The notes beneath the pieces are model-generated. The model was not told where the DNA came from. It worked only from the letters and a program-made list of their open reading frames with translations, and did not search any database. Of a stretch of 64,000 bases of DNA, positions 8,568 through 17,259 are shown one piece after another (the stretch's first letter is position 1; each line of letters begins with the position of its first letter). Both the position numbers and the translations under genes were made by a program. Source of the DNA: Vreelandella lutescens (lineage in GTDB: Bacteria > Pseudomonadota > Gammaproteobacteria > Pseudomonadales > Halomonadaceae); contig NZ_BMHM01000003.1 of NCBI RefSeq assembly GCF_014640815.1, positions 1-64,000 on the forward strand, read 5' to 3'.

Positions 8568-9310
8568 TGATGGCCTCCGCTTAGCTGGTCGCTCAAGCGC
8601 TGGGCTTCCGCGACATCCAGGCTGCCTTCATAGATGGCACGGCCGGTAATGGCACCCAAAATGCCGCTATCGGCCACATCACACAGGGCGCGGATATCGT
8701 CCAAGTTGGTCACGCCGCCAGAAGCAATCACCGGCAGGCCGCCTTCGCGGGCAAGGGCAGCGGTCGCTTCCACGTTGACACCCTGCATCATGCCGTCGCG
8801 GGCAATATCGGTGTACACAATGCTGGAAACGCCGTCGTTGGCGAAGCGCTTGGCAAGCTCAGTGGCTTTGACGGTGGAGACTTCTGCCCAGCCATCGGTG
8901 GCGACATAGCCATCTTTAGCGTCCAGACCCACAATAATATGGCCGGGGAAGGCACGGCACATCTCACCCACAAATTCGGGCTCTTTCACTGCTTTGGTGC
9001 CGATAATCACGTAAGAAACACCGGCGCTTAAATAGTGCTCGATGGTCTCCGCCGAGCGAATGCCGCCGCCAATTTGAATGGGCAAGTTGGGGTAAGCGCG
9101 GGCGATGGCAGTGACCGCATCACCGTTCACCGGCTTGCCTTCAAAGGCACCGTTCAAATCCACTAGATGCAAGCGGCGAGCGCCTGCTTCCACCCAGCGT
9201 GCGGCCATGGCCACCGGGTCGTCGCCGTAGGAGGTCGCATCTTCCATGCGGCCCTGTTTCAAACGCACACACTGGCCGTCTTTGAGATCAATCGCGGGAA
9301 TTACCAACAT
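8564..9310 (-). CDS. hisA: ProFAR isomerase
   Basis: HisA catalyses the Amadori isomerisation of ProFAR to PRFAR. It is a 248-residue TIM barrel with the catalytic Asp8 in [17 protein letters not shown], the QIGGGIRS loop, and the second catalytic Asp in YTDIARDGM. It overlaps hisF by 4 bases and starts 11 bases after hisH, so the three are translated as a block. Confidence 0.97.
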   Translation of the reverse strand: MLVIPAIDLKDGQCVRLKQGRMEDATSYGDDPVAMAARWVEAGARRLHLVDLNGAFEGKPVNGDAVTAIARAYPNLPIQIGGGIRSAETIEHYLSAGVSYVIIGTKAVKEPEFVGEMCRAFPGHIIVGLDAKDGYVATDGWAEVSTVKATELAKRFANDGVSSIVYTDIARDGMMQGVNVEATAALAREGGLPVIASGGVTNLDDIRALCDVADSGILGAITGRAIYEGSLDVAEAQRLSDQLSGGHQ

Positions 9311-9321
9311 AGTGAAACCTC

Positions 9322-9963
9322 TCAGGGCGTCCAGGTGACAAAATTTTCCAGCAGGCGAAGGCCTGCACGGGAGCTTTTTTCCGGGTGAAACTGCACGGCA
9401 AAGGTGGCGTCGCGGCCAATCGCCACGTGAGCGCTCACACTGCCGTACTGGGTAGTGCCGAACACTTGGGCGTCCTCGGCGGCATTCACGTAATAGCTGT
9501 GCACGAAATAGAAGTGCTCGTTATTATCGATGCCTGCCCAGAGCGGGTGGTCGTGGTGTTGATTCACCAAGTTCCAACCCATGTGGGGTACTTTCAGGCG
9601 CTGCTCTTGAGCATCGCGCATAGTGGCCGGGAAGCGGTCCACGCTGCCTTGGAAAAAGCCCAAGCAGTCCACGCCGCCATTCTCTTCGCTGCGCTCCATT
9701 AACATCTGCTGGCCTACACAGATGCCCAGTAGCGGTTTGGCCTGGCGGGACAAAATATCGTCCACCAGCCCGCGCAGTTCGGTACGCTCAAGCTCGCCCA
9801 CGCAGTCACGAATCGCGCCCTGGCCGGGCAACACTAGACGGGTAGCGCCCAGAATACGCCGTGGGTCGCGGGTGATGATCACATTCTCATGGGTGACGTG
9901 CTCAAGCGCCTTGGCCACAGAGTGTAGGTTGCCCATTCCATAATCGATTACCGCAATGGTCAT
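9322..9963 (-). CDS. hisH: Imidazole glycerol phosphate synthase, glutaminase subunit
   Basis: HisH hydrolyses glutamine and channels ammonia to HisF. It is a 213-residue class I amidotransferase with nucleophile Cys in [11 protein letters not shown] and the His-Glu pair in [10 protein letters not shown]. The [16 protein letters not shown] start is typical. Its intact GIC motif contrasts with the dead amidotransferase-like gene at 5814-6506. Confidence 0.97.
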   Translation of the reverse strand: MTIAVIDYGMGNLHSVAKALEHVTHENVIITRDPRRILGATRLVLPGQGAIRDCVGELERTELRGLVDDILSRQAKPLLGICVGQQMLMERSEENGGVDCLGFFQGSVDRFPATMRDAQEQRLKVPHMGWNLVNQHHDHPLWAGIDNNEHFYFVHSYYVNAAEDAQVFGTTQYGSVSAHVAIGRDATFAVQFHPEKSSRAGLRLLENFVTWTP

Positions 9964-10042
9964 GAAGCGCTCCTTAAGGTCGTGGGCGATAGATTCGTAG
10001 GCGAAAGGCGTGCCGCTACGCCGCTAATCGCAACGATCGGCA

Positions 10043-10636
10043 TTATAAGCTGCCTTTGGTAGAGGGCATTTGCCCAGCCATGCGCGGGTCTTCCGCAACG
10101 GCCATACGCAGTGCGCGGCCAAAGGCTTTGAAAATGGTTTCGGCCTGATGATGAGCATTAAAGCCTTTGACGTTGTCGATATGCAGCGTCACGCGGGCGT
10201 GATTCACAAAGCCCTGGAAAAACTCCCAAAACAGCTGGGTATCCATACGACCGATGGTGTCGCGGGTGAACTCAACGTTCATATACAGGCCGGGGCGGCC
10301 AGAGAAATCAATCACTACCCGCGAGAGCGCCTCATCCAGCGGCACATAAGCATGGCCGTAGCGGTAGATGCCGCGCTTATCGCCAATGGCCTCATTAAAC
10401 GCTTGGCCCAGGGTGATGCCCAAATCTTCAACGGTGTGGTGATCATCGATATGCAGGTCGCCTTTGGCGTGAATATCAAGATCGATCATTCCATGCCGAG
10501 CCACTTGATCTAGCATGTGGTCCAGAAACGGAACGCCAGTTTCGCAGTTAAGACGGCCTTCACCATCAAGGTTGACGCTGACCGTAATCTGCGTTTCGTT
10601 GGTGTCACGGCTTACCGTGGCAATACGCGCTGACAT
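10043..10636 (-). CDS. hisB: Imidazoleglycerol-phosphate dehydratase
   Basis: HisB removes water from imidazole glycerol phosphate. This is the single-domain form (197 residues), not the fused phosphatase/dehydratase of enterobacteria. The metal-binding repeats are visible: [13 protein letters not shown] and [11 protein letters not shown] in the first half, [10 protein letters not shown] in the second. I chose ATG 10636, which has AGGAG eight bases upstream; an upstream in-frame start at 10729 would add a Cys/Arg-rich stretch not found in the family. It is the first gene of hisBHAF, 79 bases before hisH. Confidence 0.96.
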   Translation of the reverse strand: MSARIATVSRDTNETQITVSVNLDGEGRLNCETGVPFLDHMLDQVARHGMIDLDIHAKGDLHIDDHHTVEDLGITLGQAFNEAIGDKRGIYRYGHAYVPLDEALSRVVIDFSGRPGLYMNVEFTRDTIGRMDTQLFWEFFQGFVNHARVTLHIDNVKGFNAHHQAETIFKAFGRALRMAVAEDPRMAGQMPSTKGSL

Positions 10637-10809
10637 GTTGCATCTCCTGCGCCGGAGCGCACTCTGAGGAATAATCGGCGGGCGGCAACTGCGGCCAAAA
10701 CAACCATTATAGAGAATCGGCGGCCCCATCCGCTACAATGCGGGGAATGTCGCCGCCGTTTGCGGCGCTAACATAGCAGCCTAGCTGCGTTGGCAACGAG
10801 GATTTCACC

Positions 10810-11289
10810 ATGCCGGTGACACTGCAATATGTCGACCAGGCCCGTTGGGAAGCAGACGAGCAGGTGCGCATCGACCTAGTGCGCATCTACGAAGACGCGC
10901 CTCAGGAGCGCATGCCTACTCCCACGGTTTTGCCATTTATTGAGCAGCATTTAAGCAAGCAGCACGTCTTTGCCTGCGCTCATTTCAACGACCGCCTGCT
11001 GGGCGCGGTGGCCCTTCATGAAGGTGACGACCGCGCTTGGTGGTTGGCAGAGCTATGCGTGCGCAAAACCACTCGCCGGCGCGGCGTTGGCTCGCGGCTA
11101 ATGGCGCTGATAGGCGAACAAGCCAAACAGGAAGGGCGCGTACTGCGGATTGCCACCACCACACTGCCATTGGCAGACCGCATGCTGCTATCGAAATTGG
11201 GTTATCGGCCCGTGGCCGATCCATCGTCTGAGTCAGACCAGCACGCAACCAGTGAGTTTGTTGAGCTAGACCCACAAGGGAAAGGGTAA
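10810..11289 (+). CDS. panM: PanZ/PanM-like GNAT protein
   Basis: A 159-residue GNAT-fold protein. Three segments line up with E. coli PanZ (PanM): VRIDLVRIYEDAP (about 19-31), HFNDRLLGAV (58-67), and the acetyl-CoA pyrophosphate loop LCVRKTTRRRGVG (82-94). PanZ binds acetyl-CoA and activates processing of, then inhibits, aspartate decarboxylase PanD in pantothenate synthesis. That role is inferred from similarity, and panD is not in the window. The stop codon is directly followed by the asmA ATG. It is divergent from hisB across 173 bases. Confidence 0.65.
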   Translation: MPVTLQYVDQARWEADEQVRIDLVRIYEDAPQERMPTPTVLPFIEQHLSKQHVFACAHFNDRLLGAVALHEGDDRAWWLAELCVRKTTRRRGVGSRLMALIGEQAKQEGRVLRIATTTLPLADRMLLSKLGYRPVADPSSESDQHATSEFVELDPQGKG

Positions 11290-13623
11290 ATGAAACAGCT
11301 ATTACGTATTTTGCTGGCCGCCGTCGGTATTCTAGCCATTGTGGCCGTGGCCGCCGTGGTGTACGTCACCACCTTTTTAGACCCAGAAGACTTTAAGCCG
11401 CGCTTAACCGCGGTGGTCGAGGAGCAAACTGGCCTGAACCTTGCGCTGGAAGGCCCCATTACCTGGTCGTTCTACCCTCGCATTGGCGTGAGTGTCGAAC
11501 AGGCCCGTGCTTGGCTGCCTGAGCAAACTCAAGACGACACCGCCTTTGCCGCGATTAACCGTGCTGAAGTCAGTGTCGCCTTTGCCCCGCTGCTGCGCGG
11601 TGAGATTGCCGTTGATGGCCTGACGATTGATGGCATGCGCCTCAATCTAGAGAAAAGTGCCGAAGGCGAAGCCAACTGGCAGCCGCTGTTGGAACGTCTT
11701 TCTGAGCACAATAACGAAACCGCTGAAACCGTTCTGGCCCCGGCCAGCGCAGGCCCCAATGCCGATGCAGGCAATCTCTCAGTCGTATTGAATATTGCCA
11801 GTGTTGAAGTGAAAAATGCCGATATTCGCTACCGCGATGAGCAGAGCCAAGCGCTATGGCGGGTGCAGCCGCTGAACATTGCCGGCACCAACGTCAACCC
11901 GGTGCGCTCTTTCCCGCTAAAAGCCATGTTCACGTTGACTAAGCACAACCGGCTGGATGCTGAAGTACTGGAGCGCGCCCCTGACCTCTCCAGCGAAGTG
12001 AACCTTGAAACGCGCCTGCGGCTGGGGCTGAAAGATGAGCAAATCATCTTTGAAAACACCCAGCTCACCACCCACACTCGCCAAGGCGCGGCCAGTGAGC
12101 CGCAGCAGTTGAGCCTGCGCGCCGCTGAAATTGTTGCCCGCTTAGCCGACCAGCAGCTCAGCGTCACGGAAGGCGTACTGGAAGCCGGGCTGCGCCACCC
12201 AGAAAACTGGCAGGGCAGCCTTGCGCTGGCGCTGGCGTTTGGTTTGGATACCGACTTCGTCGCGCAAACCGCCCAGTTGAAAGATGTGCAGCTGACCGGG
12301 CCGGATGGCCTGCGCGTGAGCGGCCACTTAAACGTCGAGCAACTGCTCGATGCACCGCAATACAGCGGCCAGCTTACCGCCGCCCCCTTTACACTGCGGC
12401 CCTGGATTTCCCGCACGGGGGTGGCGTTGAACACTGCCAGTGAAGCCGCACTGAGCGATGTGGCGCTCACCAGCCCCATCGAAGGTAGCTTAGAGCGCAT
12501 TGCGCTGCCGCGTCTCTCGCTAGTGGTGGATGACAGCACCTTCACAGGCGACATTGCAGCAGCGCTGGATGGCACCCAACTCTCCTTTAACCTAGAAGGC
12601 GATACGCTCAATTTAGATCACTACCTGCCCGGCTCGCAAACCGCCCAGCAGGCTAGCCGTGGCCTGCTGCGTAAAGCCTTTGCCCAAACCGACGAAGCGC
12701 TGCTGCCGCAGGCGTGGTTAAGCACCCTCACCCTGCAGGGCGATCTAAGCGTTGAACAGCTGCTGCTGGCTGGGCTGACCTTTAATGATACCCAGCTGGC
12801 GCTGCGCGGCGAAAACGGCAACCACCGCCTCACGGCCTTTGAGTCACGCTTCTACGACGGTGAACTCAGTGCCACCGGCCAACTGGATGCCACCGACAGC
12901 GTGCTGGAGTGGCAGCTCTCGCCCAGCATTAGCAATGTGCAGGTAGCGCCGTTAATTGAGACCTTCAGCGAAGAAGAAGCCCCGCTGCGCGGCCGTTTCA
13001 ATCTGGAAGGCGCTCTGACCACCCAAGGCAACCGCCGCGATGTGCTCATCAGCAACCTCAACGGCGAGTTAACCGCACGCCTTAACGATGGCGCGATTCT
13101 GCGTACCAACATCTCCCGCGAGATGTGTGAGCTTGTCGCCCAGTTAGAAGGACAGCAGATAGAGCGTGAATGGCACCCGGATACCCGCTTTGAGCGTTTT
13201 GACGCCACCTTCCAAGTGCGCAACGGTGTTGTGGAAAGCGACGACCTGCTGATTGCACTGCCGGGCATTGATGTACAGGGCGAAGGCGACTTCAACCTCA
13301 ACAGCCTCAACTTCACTACCCAAGCCAATGCACGGTTAGTAGACACCGCCGATGCGGCTTGCCAGGTGAACCCGCGGCTACAGCAACTGCCGCTGCCGGT
13401 ACGCTGCGAAGGCCATGTGGGCGATGACAAAGCCCAATGGTGCCGTTTTGACCGCACCGCGTTTCAAGCCTCAGTGGTAGACCTGCTGCGCAGTGAAGCC
13501 GGAAGCCGGGTAGAAGAAGAGCTGGAAGAGCGGCTAGGCGAATCCATCGACCGCATTGACGAGCGTCTGGGCGAAGGCGCAGGCCAAGAACTGCGTGACG
13601 GCATTCGTCGCCTGTTTAACTAA
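11290..13623 (+). CDS. AsmA-family protein
   Basis: A 777-residue inner-membrane-anchored periplasmic protein. One N-terminal membrane helix (about residues 5-28) is followed by the AsmA N-terminal motif around DPEDFKPRL and GLNLALEGPITWSFYPRIG. Long beta-rich repeats and a C-terminal AsmA domain (GEGDFNLNSLNF) follow, and the end is helical and acidic. AsmA-like proteins are bridge-type proteins linked to phospholipid traffic and outer-membrane assembly. The start codon directly abuts the stop of the PanZ-like gene (TAAATG), so they are probably translationally coupled. Two hairpins follow. Confidence 0.88.
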   Translation: MKQLLRILLAAVGILAIVAVAAVVYVTTFLDPEDFKPRLTAVVEEQTGLNLALEGPITWSFYPRIGVSVEQARAWLPEQTQDDTAFAAINRAEVSVAFAPLLRGEIAVDGLTIDGMRLNLEKSAEGEANWQPLLERLSEHNNETAETVLAPASAGPNADAGNLSVVLNIASVEVKNADIRYRDEQSQALWRVQPLNIAGTNVNPVRSFPLKAMFTLTKHNRLDAEVLERAPDLSSEVNLETRLRLGLKDEQIIFENTQLTTHTRQGAASEPQQLSLRAAEIVARLADQQLSVTEGVLEAGLRHPENWQGSLALALAFGLDTDFVAQTAQLKDVQLTGPDGLRVSGHLNVEQLLDAPQYSGQLTAAPFTLRPWISRTGVALNTASEAALSDVALTSPIEGSLERIALPRLSLVVDDSTFTGDIAAALDGTQLSFNLEGDTLNLDHYLPGSQTAQQASRGLLRKAFAQTDEALLPQAWLSTLTLQGDLSVEQLLLAGLTFNDTQLALRGENGNHRLTAFESRFYDGELSATGQLDATDSVLEWQLSPSISNVQVAPLIETFSEEEAPLRGRFNLEGALTTQGNRRDVLISNLNGELTARLNDGAILRTNISREMCELVAQLEGQQIEREWHPDTRFERFDATFQVRNGVVESDDLLIALPGIDVQGEGDFNLNSLNFTTQANARLVDTADAACQVNPRLQQLPLPVRCEGHVGDDKAQWCRFDRTAFQASVVDLLRSEAGSRVEEELEERLGESIDRIDERLGEGAGQELRDGIRRLFN

Positions 13624-13632
13624 TCTCCATCT

Positions 13633-13699
13633 GCATTAACGCTCAACCCGCGTTAATGCACTACACCCTGAACGCGCCGGCCTTAATGCCGGCGCTTTT
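13633..13699 (+). terminator. Two consecutive hairpins; the second is a terminator
   Basis: First hairpin: GCATTAACGC/GCGTTAATGC with a 7-nt loop (13633-13659) and no T-run. Second: GCGCCGGC/GCCGGCGC with a 6-nt loop (13674-13695) followed by TTTT. Together they separate asmA from mutY, though mutY starts only 27 bases later. Confidence 0.75.
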
Positions 13700-13725
13700 C
13701 ATGGCGAGTGCTTTAAGGAATAACG

Positions 13726-14817
13726 ATGGCCGATATGCCCACGCCGTGCCTACCGGCGCAAGAGTTTCAACACCGATTGCTCACCTGGTTTGACCAGTAT
13801 GGCCGCCACGACCTGCCCTGGCAGTCACCCCGCAGCGCCTACCGCGTGTGGGTGTCTGAAATCATGCTGCAGCAAACCCAAGTGGCCACGGTGATTCCCT
13901 ACTTCGAGCGCTTTATGGCCCGCTTCCCCACGCTGGAAGCCCTGGCCACCGCGCCGCAAGATGATGTATTGCACCACTGGACAGGCCTTGGCTATTACGC
14001 CCGTGCCCGCAACCTGCATAAAGCTGCCCAGGTTGCCATGGAAGAGCACGGCGGCGAGCTGCCCACCGACAGCGTAGAAGCACTCATGGAACTGCCTGGC
14101 ATTGGCCGTTCCACCGCTGGCGCGATCATCGCCCAAAGTGCCGGGCAGCAGGCAGCGATTTTAGATGGCAACGTGAAACGCTCGCTCACCCGCTTACACG
14201 CGGTGGCGGGCTGGCCGGGCAAGCCAGTGGTAGAACGCTCGCTGTGGGCGTTAGCCGAATACTTTACGCCCACCACCCGGCTGGCCGACTACACCCAGGC
14301 CGTGATGGATTTCGGCGCGACGCTGTGTAAGCGCAGCAAGCCCGACTGCCTGATCTGCCCGTTTAACGATGTATGCCGCGCCTACGCCCAAGGCGAGCCA
14401 CAGCGCTACCCAGAATCCAAACCCAAAAAAGCCACCCCCACCCGCGAAACCATCATGCTCATGCTGCGCGACCCGCAAGGCCGCGTATGGTTAGAGCAGC
14501 GACCGCCCAGTGGCCTATGGGGCGGGTTATGGAGCCTGCCGCAGTTTGAACGCCACAGCGAGCTCAACGACTGGCTGGAAGACAACACCGAAGCCCCCGA
14601 GCGCCACGCTGCGCTGCCCAGCTTCACCCACACCTTCAGCCACTTTAAGCTGTTGATCACGCCGCAGCCCGTAAGCTGCAAAGGGATCAGCGGCGTTCGC
14701 GAAAGCGGCGTATGGTATGACGTTGACCACCCGCCTGCGTTAGGCTTGGCAGCACCGGTTAAATCGCTGCTTAGCCAGCTAGCACCGTTTGCCCTACACC
14801 CAACGCCGGGGCCTTAA
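13726..14817 (+). CDS. mutY: Adenine DNA glycosylase
   Basis: MutY removes adenine mispaired with 8-oxoguanine. The sequence shows catalytic Glu45 in WVSEIMLQQTQV, the helix-hairpin-helix LPGIGRSTAGAI (about 123-134), catalytic Asp147 in LDGNVKR, and the 4Fe-4S ligands Cys201, 208, 211 and 217 in the C-X6-C-X2-C-X5-C pattern. A C-terminal NUDIX-like 8-oxoG recognition domain follows (LEQRPPSGLWGGLWSLPQF). The 363-residue length is normal. AAGGA precedes ATG 13726; ATG 13735 is an alternative start. yggX follows in the same order as in many gammaproteobacteria. Confidence 0.96.
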   Translation: MADMPTPCLPAQEFQHRLLTWFDQYGRHDLPWQSPRSAYRVWVSEIMLQQTQVATVIPYFERFMARFPTLEALATAPQDDVLHHWTGLGYYARARNLHKAAQVAMEEHGGELPTDSVEALMELPGIGRSTAGAIIAQSAGQQAAILDGNVKRSLTRLHAVAGWPGKPVVERSLWALAEYFTPTTRLADYTQAVMDFGATLCKRSKPDCLICPFNDVCRAYAQGEPQRYPESKPKKATPTRETIMLMLRDPQGRVWLEQRPPSGLWGGLWSLPQFERHSELNDWLEDNTEAPERHAALPSFTHTFSHFKLLITPQPVSCKGISGVRESGVWYDVDHPPALGLAAPVKSLLSQLAPFALHPTPGP

Positions 14818-14820
14818 CCC

Positions 14821-14865
14821 CTTGGTCTTTAACACCTCAGTCTTTAACACCTCGGTCTTTGATAC
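14821..14865 (+). repeat. Three 15-bp tandem repeats between mutY and yggX
   Basis: The copies are CTTGGTCTTTAACAC, CTCAGTCTTTAACAC and CTCGGTCTTTGATAC, in direct tandem, starting 3 bases after the mutY stop. The unit is a multiple of three but lies outside the reading frame. No function is evident. Confidence 0.85.
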
Positions 14866-14906
14866 CCAGGGCTGCCAGCCAGCGACACACTTATTAGGAG
14901 CATGCT

Positions 14907-15182
14907 ATGAGCAACACCGTTTTCTGCCGCAAGTACCAACAAGAGCTGCCCGCGCTACCGTTCCCGCCACTGCCGGGCAAGCAAGGCCAAGAGATTCAGG
15001 CCTCGGTGTCACAAAAAGCGTGGCAAGAGTGGCAGGCGCTGCAAACGCGCCTGATCAATGAGAAGCACCTCAACATGTTAGAGCCAGAAGCACGCGCCTA
15101 TTTGATGGATCAGATGCAGCGCTTCTTAGATAACGAAACCACCGACCAAGCAGAAGGGTACGTACCGCCCAGCCAGGCATAA
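14907..15182 (+). CDS. yggX: Fe(2+)-trafficking protein YggX
   Basis: A 91-residue cytosolic protein of the YggX family, which protects Fe-S enzymes from oxidative damage and is linked to iron handling. It starts MSNTVFCRKYQQELP with the conserved Cys7 and contains WQALQTRLINEKHLNM, both family signatures. AGGAG at 14896-14900 precedes the ATG. It lies 89 bases after mutY, itself an Fe-S enzyme, and the mutY-yggX pairing is conserved in gammaproteobacteria. Confidence 0.95.
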   Translation: MSNTVFCRKYQQELPALPFPPLPGKQGQEIQASVSQKAWQEWQALQTRLINEKHLNMLEPEARAYLMDQMQRFLDNETTDQAEGYVPPSQA

Positions 15183-15197
15183 ACCTAGAAACGCAGC

Positions 15198-15226
15198 GCA
15201 AAGCCACGAATGGCGTGGCCTTTGCC
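15198..15226 (+). terminator. Weak hairpin after yggX
   Basis: The stem GCCACG/CGTGGC (15203-15219) is preceded by AAA and followed by CTTT. It may end the mutY-yggX transcript, but the T-run is short. Confidence 0.4.
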
Positions 15227-15289
15227 GCTTTTGGTCAAACGCCTGATGTGCCCTAAGCACGTGACTAGAAAGAAAGTTTCACAAAGGTG

Positions 15290-15318
15290 TTGACGAAAAG
15301 AGGAGCTTTTGGTTTAAT
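15290..15318 (+). promoter_or_regulatory. Sigma-70-type promoter of the tRNA cluster
   Basis: TTGACG at 15290-15295 and TTTAAT at 15313-15318 are separated by exactly 17 bases. The mature tRNA-Phe starts 16 bases after the -10 element, so transcription would begin about 7-9 bases upstream of it. Confidence 0.7.
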
Positions 15319-15334
15319 ACGCACCGTTGGCAAG

Positions 15335-15410
15335 GGCCAGATAGCTCAGTTGGTAGAGCAGGGGATTGAAAATCCCCGTGTCGGCGGTTCGATTCCGTCT
15401 CTGGCCACCA
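15335..15410 (+). tRNA. tRNA-Phe (anticodon GAA)
   Basis: A 76-nt tRNA with acceptor arms GGCCAGA/TCTGGCC, discriminator A and encoded CCA. The anticodon stem GGGGA/TCCCC encloses TTGAAAA with anticodon GAA. The T arm GGCGGTTCGATTCCGTC is present. Confidence 0.95.
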
Positions 15411-15416
15411 CAACGT

Positions 15417-15491
15417 TGGGGTATCGCCAAGTGGTAAGGCACCGGTTTTTGGTATCGGCATTCCCAGGTTCGAATCCTGGTACCCCAGCCA
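15417..15491 (+). tRNA. tRNA-Gln (anticodon TTG)
   Basis: A 75-nt tRNA that closely matches E. coli tRNA-Gln(UUG). Acceptor arms TGGGGTA/TACCCCA are followed by GCCA. The anticodon stem CCGGT/ATCGG encloses TTTTGGT with anticodon TTG. It begins 6 bases after tRNA-Phe, so the two share a transcript. As an s2U34 tRNA it is a likely substrate class for the MnmH encoded in this window. Confidence 0.95.
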
Positions 15492-15563
15492 TTGCCAACA
15501 AGATTTCTTGTTGATTGGCTAGTCTAACGGCAACCCAATCAAGTTCTCAAGAAAATGCGAAGC

Positions 15564-15639
<76 letters not shown>

Positions 15640-15656
15640 AAGCATTAGAGAATACG

Positions 15657-15686
15657 AAAGGCCACCCAAACGGGTGGCCTTTTTCG
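15657..15686 (+). terminator. Terminator of the tRNA cluster
   Basis: The stem AAAGGCCACCC/GGGTGGCCTTT has a 4-5 nt loop and ends in TTTTT. It lies 18 bases after tRNA-Thr. The region from here to 15876 holds no gene that I can support. Confidence 0.9.
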
Positions 15687-15876
15687 TATGCGTGGGATAA
15701 AAGTACAGCCGAGTAACACGTTGTTTTGGCTGGAGTTTGATGTCCTCGCGATGCCCTTCAAAACGCTCCAGAAAGCGTTTCCTGCCGTTCAAGCTGCTTT
15801 TCCTTAATCTACCATCGGTTTGCCACATCGTCGGGCAGATGTAAGCGCGCGGCGCATTTGGCATTAAGTTGAAGTT

Positions 15877-16740
15877 CTACTCTTGGTGCTTCCTTAGGTT
15901 CGCGTATGCGTAGTCGTTAACCTCGCGAGCGGCTCCCTCATAGCCTGGAAACAACACTGAACCTTTCACTCCAAAATCGATGCAGAGATTCAGTAAATTC
16001 GAGGCTTCTTCTATTGGTAATGTAAGCTTAATTAGGCCTTGGAAGCCATCATTTTGACGTTTATAAACGTCTTGCTCACGCTCTAAAGGAAGACATTCAA
16101 AAGGCTCGCTACCTACTGATTTGATACTTGAAACCGTGAAGACGCCTCCCTGAGCAGCAAGGTTTGCACTTGTGCCCCCTGGCATTTCTACGAAAGATAT
16201 ATTTTCCCAATCTTCATGTCCAAATACCCTGAGAGCCCAAATAGCAAGTCGGCTATTTCTAGATGTACTCCTCAATATTCCAGAAGCAGCAAAGTAGGCA
16301 GCAACGTAGGAACGGCGAGTCCAGTCCAGTAGACAGGTGGGCACTCCATGATGTTGTGCTGTGGCTAGTGCTAGAAATACAGTTTTAGGAGGCCATTCCT
16401 TTGGAACCTTTGTGTAACGGTTGGGAGTCTCAAGAAGCTTTCGTAAATCTATAGAGTCACCAGGGACCTGAATACCTGCTCCATCGCAAGCTTCAAGAAA
16501 CGCAGATAGCACTTGCAACTCAAAGAAAACCTGGTCGGACCCTCGTACAGCTCCAAAGCGACCGAACATCGCCTTTGATGTAAATACACCCTCGGGGCGA
16601 TAAGCTGATGGAGTTAAGCTATAGCTTGAGCACGGCTGTCCTCGAAAAATATACTCACTTCGTGGCCATCGGTCTTTATTTAAGGGCGAAAGGTACTCCA
16701 TTAGCTCTCGCGCATTTTCGAAGTCCTTTTGTTGGTACAT
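15877..16740 (-). CDS. FRG-domain protein
   Basis: A 287-residue protein of the FRG family, named for the Phe-Arg-Gly core. That motif is visible as YIFRGQP at about residues 30-36. The second conserved block QHHGVPTCLLDWTRRSYVAA (about 129-148) is also typical. No signal peptide or membrane segment is seen. The biochemical role of FRG domains is not established to my knowledge; they often occur on mobile islands and some in anti-phage settings. The gene is more AT-rich than its neighbours and sits behind tRNA-Thr beside a broken phage-type methylase, suggesting transfer. The ribosome site is weak (AAAGG about 12 bases upstream). Confidence 0.75.
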   Translation of the reverse strand: MYQQKDFENARELMEYLSPLNKDRWPRSEYIFRGQPCSSYSLTPSAYRPEGVFTSKAMFGRFGAVRGSDQVFFELQVLSAFLEACDGAGIQVPGDSIDLRKLLETPNRYTKVPKEWPPKTVFLALATAQHHGVPTCLLDWTRRSYVAAYFAASGILRSTSRNSRLAIWALRVFGHEDWENISFVEMPGGTSANLAAQGGVFTVSSIKSVGSEPFECLPLEREQDVYKRQNDGFQGLIKLTLPIEEASNLLNLCIDFGVKGSVLFPGYEGAAREVNDYAYANLRKHQE

Positions 16741-16801
16741 CAGTTATCATGCCTTTTGAGTAATTGGTTAAAAAAAGATCCGCTGGTTCGGCATCCACCT
16801 C

Positions 16802-17041
16802 CTAGCTGAAGAACAGCACCTCTTTGGCGTCTGAGCCTTTGCCGCCGCCGACGGAGTAGCGAATGTCAGTGGTTTCGATGTGGTAGTCCGCGAAGATCCG
16901 ACGAATGTCTGGGTGGTCGTTGAGGCTGATGATGGCCTTGCCTTTGAGCTTGGCCAGCATGCTTGCCATTTCCTCGTACTGCTCTATGCCAAAGGGTACC
17001 CCATATCCTTCCGCCTGCCAGTAGATCTAATCCATGTAGGA
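16802..17041 (-). pseudogene. Remnant of a D12-class DNA adenine methylase
   Basis: Read on the minus strand, 74 open codons (17026 to 16805) end in TAG at 16802-16804. They encode the C-terminal part of a prophage-type Dam/D12 methylase: IYWQAEGYGVPFGIEQYEEM, then KGKAIISLNDHPDIRRIFAD, then YSVGGGKGSDAKEVLFFS. An in-frame TAG at 17027-17029 falls inside the catalytic DPPY motif, which now reads Asp-stop-Ile-Tyr. Upstream of that the reading frame has further stops and no recognisable target or SAM-binding region. It is therefore a decayed fragment. AGGAGGTGGATG directly after its stop looks like the start of a next gene, which ends after 8 codons. Confidence 0.8.
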
Positions 17042-17259
17042 CGAGATGTGTTGCAGTTAGAGTATCTCTAAGCGCAGCTCCAGGCTCATGGCGGCGGAAC
17101 CATTTATCTAGCTAGGGTTAATTTTTCAATGGATGCTATAGATAAGAGTCGAATGAGTAACTTACACAATAAGATAATTAATAGCTCGATGCTAAATAAA
17201 ACACAGCCCACTGTTGCCAGCATAGTTTGCAATTCGTAGTGGCCTGCTTAATAGGTTCA
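17042..17259. other. AT-rich stretch without a gene
   Basis: About 220 bases between the methylase remnant and the DUF4124 gene. Composition shifts to AT-rich from about 17100. No open frame, RNA gene or repeat was seen. It probably marks the far edge of the accessory patch. Confidence 0.4.

Noticed and set aside
11829-12611. Open frame on the minus strand inside asmA
   Set aside because: Ser/Arg/Val-rich shadow of a GC-rich gene; the AsmA frame has the motifs.
16741-16801. Short gene after the methylase remnant (AGGAGGTGGATG start)
   Set aside because: It ends after 8 codons at a stop; it is at best a broken gene start.
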